Assembly (NCBI GenBank): GCA_035275345.1
Contig: DATEMY010000033.1
Span: forward strand, 1 to 32,709
From: JAJVID01 sp035275345
Lineage (GTDB): Bacteria > Acidobacteriota > Blastocatellia > RBC074
DNA length: 32,709 nt
Direction of reading: 5' to 3'
Positions 27,062 to 32,709 of the stretch are shown here, in pieces. The position numbers and the translations under genes were made by a program. Position 1 is the first letter of the stretch, and each line of letters opens with the position of its first letter. The notes under the pieces are model-generated. The model had not been told where the DNA came from and made no database searches. It worked only from the letters and a program-made list of their open reading frames with translations.

Positions 27062-28537
27062 ATGCTGAGTAAAAACCTGATGCGATATGCCGCGATTCTG
27101 GTCTTTTTCGGGGCCGGAACCATTTCAATCATCGAGATCGGCTCCAGACTTTATTCCGACCGGGCCGTATCGGAGGCGCCGCCGGCGTCGGCGCAGGTTT
27201 CAAATACTCTGGCGGAGAAAGCCGAAGTCTCCACCTCGGCTGGCATCGGCCGTGAATTGCGAAACAATTTACGGCATCCGGTGAGCGTTCTACTTTTGCA
27301 GGTTATTGTCGTTCTGGCGGCTGCCAGAATCGTCGGGACGCTCTTGCGAAAGGTGGGTCAACCAACCGTGATCGGAGAGATGATTGCTGGAATTCTACTG
27401 GGGCCGTCTTTGCTGGGATGGTTTTCGCATCCGACCATGACCTTTCTATTTCCGGCAGACTCAATGGGGGCCCTGCGACTTCTCAGCCAGATAGGAGTCA
27501 TCATTTTTATGTTTGTAGTTGGGACGGATGTGAACGTAAAACACATTCGTCAGAAGGCGCACGCCGCGATCATGGTGAGCCATGCCAGCATTCTTGTTCC
27601 CTTCTTCCTGGGAGCGGCGCTAGCGCTCATCATCTTCCGTTCTGCGGCGCCCGCTCACGTCAGTTTCACGGCCTTTGCGTTATTCATCAGCGTGGCCATG
27701 AGCATCACGGCCTTCCCGGTCCTGGCTCGCATTATCGAGGAACGCGGATTAACCCATTCGTATCTCGGCAATACTGCTATCGCCTGCGCAGCGGTGGATG
27801 ATGTGACCGCCTGGTGTCTCCTGGCGGTGGTTATTGCTATAGTCAAAGCGTCAGGGCTCGGCAGCGCGATTTTGACGATCTTCTTGAGCCTGCTCTTCAT
27901 TGGTTTGATGCTTTTCGTGGTCAAGCGACAGGCGGATCGGATAATTGGCGCTTATCTGGAGGCTGAGACGCAACGCCGGGGTCTGATAGCGATCATTCTG
28001 ATCTTTTGTATTTCTTCAGCGCTCCTGACCGAAGTTATCGGGATCCATGCGCTTTTCGGAGCCTTTCTTGCTGGCGTCATCATGCCTTCGACCGCTGGCC
28101 TCCGGACGTTCCTGTCCGAACGGATCGAAATATTTACCTCTAGTTTTCTGCTCCCACTCTTTTTCGCCTTTACCGGATTGCGCACGCAGATTGGCCTGCT
28201 AAACACCTGGTCGGACTGGTTGATTTGCGCCGGAGTAATTGCCGTGGCGATTGCCGGGAAGTTTGGCGGAAGCGCGTTGGCGGCCCGATGGACCGGCATG
28301 AATTGGCACGATTCATTATCAATCGGCACGCTCATGAACGCTCGTGGCTTGATGGAGTTAATCGTGCTGAATATCGGGTATGATTTAGGAATTCTATCTC
28401 CGCGAATTTTTTCCATGATGGTTATCATGGCTCTGGTGACGACGTTTATGACGGCGCCTATTCTTTCGTTACTTGAATCCTTGAAACGGCGAGATGTAAG
28501 CGCTCGAATGGAAATTCCTGACTCCACCGGCGCATAG
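27062..28537 (+). CDS. CPA2 family cation:proton antiporter (Kef/NapA-like)
   Basis: 491 residues from ATG 27062; the frame is open upstream to a GTG at 26936 but that part runs through a hairpin and encodes only charged sequence. About thirteen spans. The ion-binding pair appears as AAVDDVTAW. GQPTVIGEMIAGILLGPSLLG and MSITAFPVLARIIEERGL are typical of Na+/H+ and K+/H+ exchangers of the KefB/NapA branch. No RCK/TrkA domain follows, so it is transporter-only. An extra N-terminal span (about 8-28) and an Ala/Pro/Ser-rich linker (about 30-75) precede the usual first helix, which is an oddity. Confidence 0.9.
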   Translation: MLSKNLMRYAAILVFFGAGTISIIEIGSRLYSDRAVSEAPPASAQVSNTLAEKAEVSTSAGIGRELRNNLRHPVSVLLLQVIVVLAAARIVGTLLRKVGQPTVIGEMIAGILLGPSLLGWFSHPTMTFLFPADSMGALRLLSQIGVIIFMFVVGTDVNVKHIRQKAHAAIMVSHASILVPFFLGAALALIIFRSAAPAHVSFTAFALFISVAMSITAFPVLARIIEERGLTHSYLGNTAIACAAVDDVTAWCLLAVVIAIVKASGLGSAILTIFLSLLFIGLMLFVVKRQADRIIGAYLEAETQRRGLIAIILIFCISSALLTEVIGIHALFGAFLAGVIMPSTAGLRTFLSERIEIFTSSFLLPLFFAFTGLRTQIGLLNTWSDWLICAGVIAVAIAGKFGGSALAARWTGMNWHDSLSIGTLMNARGLMELIVLNIGYDLGILSPRIFSMMVIMALVTTFMTAPILSLLESLKRRDVSARMEIPDSTGA

Positions 28538-28788
28538 TAATACTGTTCTGACATCAGCTCTCTATCCCGTATATCCTGCGCTCCTCATTACCTCCGTCCC
28601 TGCGGTCTCTTTGTCTCTCCCTCCATCCGCCTCCGCGGCCCAGCTATCCCTCAACGAGGTACGGGAATTGATTTCGAATCCACGGCTATTTCCAGCTTGG
28701 CTCGCTAAAGCCCCACGGCAGTGACACTTTGTCGAATCCGCCGCCGATACAGCGAGACACGACTCTGTACAAAAATGTAGTGATTAAC
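28538..28788. other. gap with pyrimidine-rich stretch
   Basis: The segment 28556-28650 is strongly C/T-biased on the + strand (repeated CTC, TCC and CCTCCG words) and has no convincing frame, palindrome or RNA gene. The promoter of the following regulator should lie here, but I could not identify one. Confidence 0.4.
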
Positions 28789-30336
28789 ATGTCGGGTGAC
28801 AGAATTGCATTAACAGGAGAGGCGCAAAAATTGGTTGCGCGCGTCGAAGCCGGTTCTGATTCGGTGAAATTGATGGCCTTGTTGATGGAGGTTAACCAGC
28901 TTCTGAGAAGTCCGGTCGAGGCGACGGACATTTACGCGCGCATCAGCAAAACCGTCAGTGAGCGGCTGGGGGCTCTTTGCGTTGCGGTAATGGACGCCAG
29001 AGACACGACAAATCTGACCGTGCGCTGTTTGTTCGCGACCTCGCCCTTTCGACGGAGTGAGCTGATCGACCTGTTGAAGGAAGGTTACGATGTGAGAGGA
29101 ATGATTTGGGACCTGCGACGCGAGGGGCTTTACTCGCGAAAGTTGCGAACGGAACGCGGGCTGTATCTGACCGCTGCCCCGATTATCCGGCAGCGGAGCG
29201 ACCGGTCGAGTTTTTTGCTGGCGTTAAGCGCGTCCGCGTTCGCTCCTGCCGCGCAGGATACGTTGCAATTGGTGGCGCGGCTGCTCGGCTCCATACAGCC
29301 TGGTAAGAGCAAGGCGCGTGACAAAACTGATCTGACGATTGAGGACAATCAACAGATCAGGGATCGGCTGAGCGAACATTACGACTTTTCGTTGCTGGTC
29401 GGCGCCAGTTGGCCTATCAGACAGGTCTTCGAGCAGATCGCGCAGATCGCCTGCACAAAGGCGACGGTGCTGATCACCGGCGAGACAGGCGCCGGCAAGG
29501 AACTGGTGGCAAGGACAATTCATCTGAACTCGCCGCGCGCCGATGCGCCCTTCATCGCGGTCAACTGCGCGGCGCTGGCCGAGGGCTTGATTGAGAGTGA
29601 GCTTTTCGGCCATGAACGCGGCGCTTTCACCGGGGCGGTTTCGCAGCGCGCAGGGTATTTTGAGCGGGCGAACACGGGCACGCTGTTGCTGGACGAGATC
29701 GGAGAGATCAGTCTGGCGACGCAGGCCAAACTGTTGCGGGTGTTGCAGAGCGGCGAATTCGAGCGAGTCGGCGGGACCGTCACACTCAACGCCGATGTCC
29801 GCCTGATCGCCTCTACCAACCGCAATCTCGAAGAAGAGATCGCCGCCGGACGTTTTCGCTCGGACCTCTATTACCGACTCAATCTTTTTCCGATCCTTAC
29901 GCCGGCGCTTCGAGAACGTCGCGACGATATTCCGGCCCTCGCCGAATTTTTTCTGGAGAGAACAGCGCGGCGGATGGGCAAAGTGATCCGCGGATTTTCC
30001 ACCGCCGCGATGGAACTGCTGACCGGTTATCATTGGCCGGGCAATGTCCGGGAGCTTGAGAATGTGGTCGAGAGCGCGATTGTCATCTCAGGTGGCGGCA
30101 GGATTGACTATTATCATCTGCCACCCGCGTTGCAGACGGCGCATCCCACGCCGGCGAGAGAAGGGCTTTTTCGCGCCGTCGAAACTTACGAACACGAGCT
30201 GATTCTCGAGGCGCTCGGCGCCACGCGCGGCAATCGCAACCAGGCGGCGAAGCTGCTCAAGGTGAGTGAGCGCGTGCTCAGTTACAAGATCAAAAAATAT
30301 CGCATTGACTGCAACAGCCTGCGTGGCGGTTCCTGA
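28789..30336 (+). CDS. sigma-54-dependent activator with N-terminal GAF domain (NifA-like)
   Basis: 515 residues from ATG 28789; an in-frame TTG at 28729 would add 20 residues, and neither start has a good ribosome binding site. The N-terminal 170 residues look like a GAF sensor. The AAA+ domain has Walker A GETGAGKE (231-238), the sigma-54 loop GAFTGA (278-283) and GTLLLDEIGEI. A Fis-type helix-turn-helix lies at about 481-506 (NRNQAAKLLKVSERVLSYKIKKYR). There is no receiver domain, so it senses a ligand or partner directly. The next gene, nitrate reductase, has a consensus -24/-12 promoter, making this the obvious candidate activator. Confidence 0.92.
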   Translation: MSGDRIALTGEAQKLVARVEAGSDSVKLMALLMEVNQLLRSPVEATDIYARISKTVSERLGALCVAVMDARDTTNLTVRCLFATSPFRRSELIDLLKEGYDVRGMIWDLRREGLYSRKLRTERGLYLTAAPIIRQRSDRSSFLLALSASAFAPAAQDTLQLVARLLGSIQPGKSKARDKTDLTIEDNQQIRDRLSEHYDFSLLVGASWPIRQVFEQIAQIACTKATVLITGETGAGKELVARTIHLNSPRADAPFIAVNCAALAEGLIESELFGHERGAFTGAVSQRAGYFERANTGTLLLDEIGEISLATQAKLLRVLQSGEFERVGGTVTLNADVRLIASTNRNLEEEIAAGRFRSDLYYRLNLFPILTPALRERRDDIPALAEFFLERTARRMGKVIRGFSTAAMELLTGYHWPGNVRELENVVESAIVISGGGRIDYYHLPPALQTAHPTPAREGLFRAVETYEHELILEALGATRGNRNQAAKLLKVSERVLSYKIKKYRIDCNSLRGGS

Positions 30337-30376
30337 GAAAAACTTTTCCGAACCACCTCCTTATTCAAACAATTTT

Positions 30377-30457
30377 GTCGAAAGCTCGACTAGCGCCATG
30401 GAGCGATTGTTCACGCCTGGTTATCGGCAATAGCTTACGGGACGCTGTATTTACAGC
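30377..30457. promoter_or_regulatory. candidate upstream activator sites
   Basis: Two short palindromes lie in the gap before nasA: GTCGA-AAGC-TCGAC at 30377-30390 and GCTGTA-TT-TACAGC at 30444-30457. They are about 37-117 bases upstream of the -24 element, near the range where sigma-54 activators bind. They do not match each other, so at most one family is likely to be the real site. Confidence 0.3.
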
Positions 30458-30493
30458 CATTTCAGGCAACCGCGAACTCTCCGCCGCGCGCAG

Positions 30494-30508
30494 TGGCACG
30501 ATCATTGC
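30494..30508 (+). promoter_or_regulatory. sigma-54 (-24/-12) promoter of nasA
   Basis: TGGCACG (30494-30500), four bases, TTGC (30505-30508) matches the sigma-54 consensus TGGCACG-N4-TTGC at every fixed position. Transcription would begin about 12 bases after the GC, near 30520, so translation from the ATG at 30512 is unlikely and ATG 30533 or 30548 is expected. The activator gene directly upstream has the GAFTGA loop needed at such promoters. Confidence 0.85.
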
Positions 30509-30532
30509 CCAATGCAGGGCGTGACATCACAG

Positions 30533-32620
30533 ATGATCAACATTCGGATGGCCGGTTCCGTCGCGGTGGCGACGCACTGCCCATATTGTTCGTTGCAATG
30601 TGGAATGCGCGTTACCCGCGACGCGGCGATAGTCAGCGGCGATGAGGAGTTTCCGGTTAACAACGGCGCTTTATGCGTCAAGGGGTGGACCGCGGCCGAA
30701 CTTCTGAATCATCCAGAACGATTGCTGCGACCGCTGAAGCGGAACACGCGCGGCGCTCTCGCGCCCGTCGGTTGGGATGAAGCCTTCAAGGCGATCACAC
30801 AGGCTTTACGGGCCACGCAGTCGAAACACGGGCGTGACGCCGTCGGCGTTCTCGGCGGCGGCTCGCTGACAAATGAAAAGGCTTATCTGCTCGGGAAGTT
30901 CGCGCGTGTGGCGCTGCGCACTGCGAACATCGATTACAACGGACGCTTTTGCATGTCGAGCGCAGCGGCGGCGTCCATCAAGGCTTTTGGCATCGATCGA
31001 GGCTTACCGTTTCCGATCGCCGATATCGCCCGGGCCGAAGTGATCCTGCTGGTCGGCGCAAACCCGGCGGAGACGATGCCGCCGTTGATGCGATATTTCG
31101 AGCTGGGCCGCGCGACCGGCGGGCGGCTGATAGTGGCCGATCCGCGACGAACGATTACGGCTCAATCGGCGCAGATTCACCTGCGGCTCATCCCGGGCAC
31201 GGACGCCGCGCTGGCCGGCGGATTGTTACACATCCTGATTCGCGACGGGCTGGTTGACGAGACGTATATCCGCGAGCGCACCGAAGGTTTCAGCGAGGCG
31301 AAGGCAGTGGCCGCGACTTACTGGCCGGATCGAGTCGAACGCATCACCGGGGTCGCTGAAGCGCGGCTGGTTGAAGTTGCGCAGGCGCTCGGCAATGCGC
31401 GCTCGGCAATGATCCTGACGGCGCGCGGCCCCGAGCAGCAATCGCAAGGCGTCAATAACGTTCTGTCGTTCATTAACCTTGCGCTCGCGCTCGGATTGCC
31501 GGGACGCTCCGACAGTGGGTTCGGCTCAATCACTGGTCAGGGTAACGGGCAAGGCGGGCGCGAGCACGGGCAGAAGGCCGATCAGCTCCCGGGCTACCGC
31601 CGCATTGACGATCCGGCGGCGCGATCGCATGTGGCGCGCGTGTGGCGGGTGGAAGAGAGCGAGATTCCGGGACCGGGCAGATCAGCGAATAAATTGCTGC
31701 GATCGTTGGGCGACGAAATCAGGGCGCTCTTCACGCTCGGTTTCAATTTCGCGGTCTCCGCGCCTGACGCATGCGTCGTAATTGACCGCGCGAGACGGCT
31801 GGACTTTCTCTGCGCCACCGATTTCTTCCTGTCGGAGACCGCCAGAATGGCGGATGTCGTGTTGCCCGCGGCGATGTGGGCCGAAGAGGAAGGCACGATG
31901 ACCAATCTCGAAGGCCGCGTGATCCGCCGCCGCCGCGTGAAGCCGCCGCCGCCGGGCGTGAAATCCGACATCGAGATCATCTGCGAGCTGGCGGCGCGCC
32001 TGGGACGGGGGCGCTATTTCAACTACGCAAATGTCGAAGAGATCTTCAACGAGCTACGCAGCGCGTCGCAGGGCGGCGTGGCCGATTACTCCGGAATCAC
32101 CTGGCAAAAGATCGAGGCGAATCAGGGCGTCTACTGGCCGTGTCCGGACGAGACGCATCCCGGCGCGCCCCGCCTTTTTACGCGTTCGTTTCCTACCCCG
32201 AGCGGACGGGCGCGGTTTCACGCCGCGCGACATACGGCGGTCCATGAAGAGACTGACGCCGAATACCCGCTTTTTCTGACGACAGGTCGCCTGCTGGCGC
32301 AATACCAATCGGGCGCGCAGACGCGACGCATCGCAAGGTTGTGCGAGGTGATCGCAGAACCATGCGCCGAAATTCATCCGCGAGCGGCGGCGCAATACGA
32401 AGTGCGGAACGGCGAGACGATCAATTTGGTGACGCGGCGTGGCAGCGCGAGATTCAAAGTGAAGGTCACGCCGGGCATCCGCGAAGACACCATCTTCGTC
32501 CCGTTTCACTGGGGCGATGAACAGTCGGTCAATCGCCTCACGAACGCCGCGCTTGACCCCGTCAGTGGCATGCCTGAGTTCAAGGTTTGCGCGGTCAGAG
32601 TTGAGAAACTCGAAACCTGA
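30533..32620 (+). CDS. nasA: assimilatory nitrate reductase catalytic subunit (NasA/NarB type)
   Basis: Molybdopterin enzyme that reduces nitrate to nitrite in the cytoplasm for nitrogen assimilation. From ATG 30533 it is 695 residues. A [4Fe-4S] site is Cys16, 19, 23 and 48 (CPYCSLQCG...CVKGW). Cys140 in NGRFCMSSAAAASIKAFG is the probable Mo ligand. TGQGNGQGGREHGQKADQLPGYR and the C-terminal LFLTTGRLLAQYQSGAQTRR are typical of NasA/NarB rather than formate dehydrogenase. No Tat signal is seen. The length matches ferredoxin-dependent cyanobacterial NarB and lacks the extra C-terminal [2Fe-2S] domain of longer NasA. It is driven by a sigma-54 promoter. Confidence 0.9.
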   Translation: MINIRMAGSVAVATHCPYCSLQCGMRVTRDAAIVSGDEEFPVNNGALCVKGWTAAELLNHPERLLRPLKRNTRGALAPVGWDEAFKAITQALRATQSKHGRDAVGVLGGGSLTNEKAYLLGKFARVALRTANIDYNGRFCMSSAAAASIKAFGIDRGLPFPIADIARAEVILLVGANPAETMPPLMRYFELGRATGGRLIVADPRRTITAQSAQIHLRLIPGTDAALAGGLLHILIRDGLVDETYIRERTEGFSEAKAVAATYWPDRVERITGVAEARLVEVAQALGNARSAMILTARGPEQQSQGVNNVLSFINLALALGLPGRSDSGFGSITGQGNGQGGREHGQKADQLPGYRRIDDPAARSHVARVWRVEESEIPGPGRSANKLLRSLGDEIRALFTLGFNFAVSAPDACVVIDRARRLDFLCATDFFLSETARMADVVLPAAMWAEEEGTMTNLEGRVIRRRRVKPPPPGVKSDIEIICELAARLGRGRYFNYANVEEIFNELRSASQGGVADYSGITWQKIEANQGVYWPCPDETHPGAPRLFTRSFPTPSGRARFHAARHTAVHEETDAEYPLFLTTGRLLAQYQSGAQTRRIARLCEVIAEPCAEIHPRAAAQYEVRNGETINLVTRRGSARFKVKVTPGIREDTIFVPFHWGDEQSVNRLTNAALDPVSGMPEFKVCAVRVEKLET

Positions 32621-32699
32621 AATAGACGGGACGTATTCAAGCGGACTGTGGCGACCCGGCTAAACCGACAACCTACGGCAAATTTTTCGAGGAGCGTTC

Positions 32700-32709
32700 A
32701 TGTCGTCAG
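32700..32709 (+). CDS. start of a further gene, cut by the window end
   Basis: ATG at 32700 follows GAGGAG (32689-32694) with five bases spacing and gives Met-Ser-Ser before the window ends. It is 79 bases after nasA and may belong to the same transcript. Product unknown; a nitrite reductase or nitrate transporter would be expected in context, but that is a guess. Confidence 0.45.

Overview
The window reads as a chromosomal segment of an aerobic, moderately GC-rich bacterium. The best guess is Acidobacteriota (Blastocatellia-like). This rests on an alternative complex III cluster joined to a caa3-type oxidase, a DUF4912 protein, and intergenic gaps rich in palindromic repeats. The placement is inference from gene content; no rRNA or other taxonomic marker is present.

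Region 1 (about 1-14,050) is one long + strand respiratory locus. It encodes alternative complex III (actA, actB, actC, actD, actE, actF), a small single-span protein of unknown function, an SCO copper chaperone, and the four caa3 oxidase subunits (II with a fused cytochrome c, I, III, IV). A strong Rho-independent terminator closes it. Together these would oxidise quinol, pass electrons through ActA/ActE hemes to the cytochrome c domain of subunit II, and reduce O2 with proton pumping. Subunit I carries the Tyr-Ser version of the D-channel end (A2 type).

Region 2 (14,110-17,650) holds a TauE/SafE permease, an MFS exporter and an orphan NtrC-type response regulator. Region 3 (17,793-26,856) looks like an acyl-CoA/organic-acid catabolic district: a thiolase, a DUF4912 protein, an AtoE-type short-chain fatty acid transporter, two adjacent crotonase-family proteins, an exported cyclase-family hydrolase, a TetR regulator and an AraD1/GguC-type FAH-fold protein. 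Matching palindromes with CGGTAAG half-sites sit in the promoters of the first crotonase gene (shared with divergent atoE) and of the tetR gene, which suggests one small regulon.

Region 4 (27,062-end) has a CPA2 cation/proton antiporter, a GAF-AAA+-Fis sigma-54 activator, and a nasA/narB-type assimilatory nitrate reductase. A textbook -24/-12 promoter lies directly in front of the reductase. A further gene begins at the last bases.

The least expected structure is non-coding. Most larger gaps hold a different long palindrome: 26-nt arms at 5584-5690, four 20-21-nt palindromes with 54-bp spacing at 12688-12903, a nested one at 20311-20475, perfect 39-nt arms at 23630-23742, and two at 25637-25690 and 25749-25815. 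The arms of several are themselves built of 7- or 9-nt tandem repeats. No associated transposase is visible.
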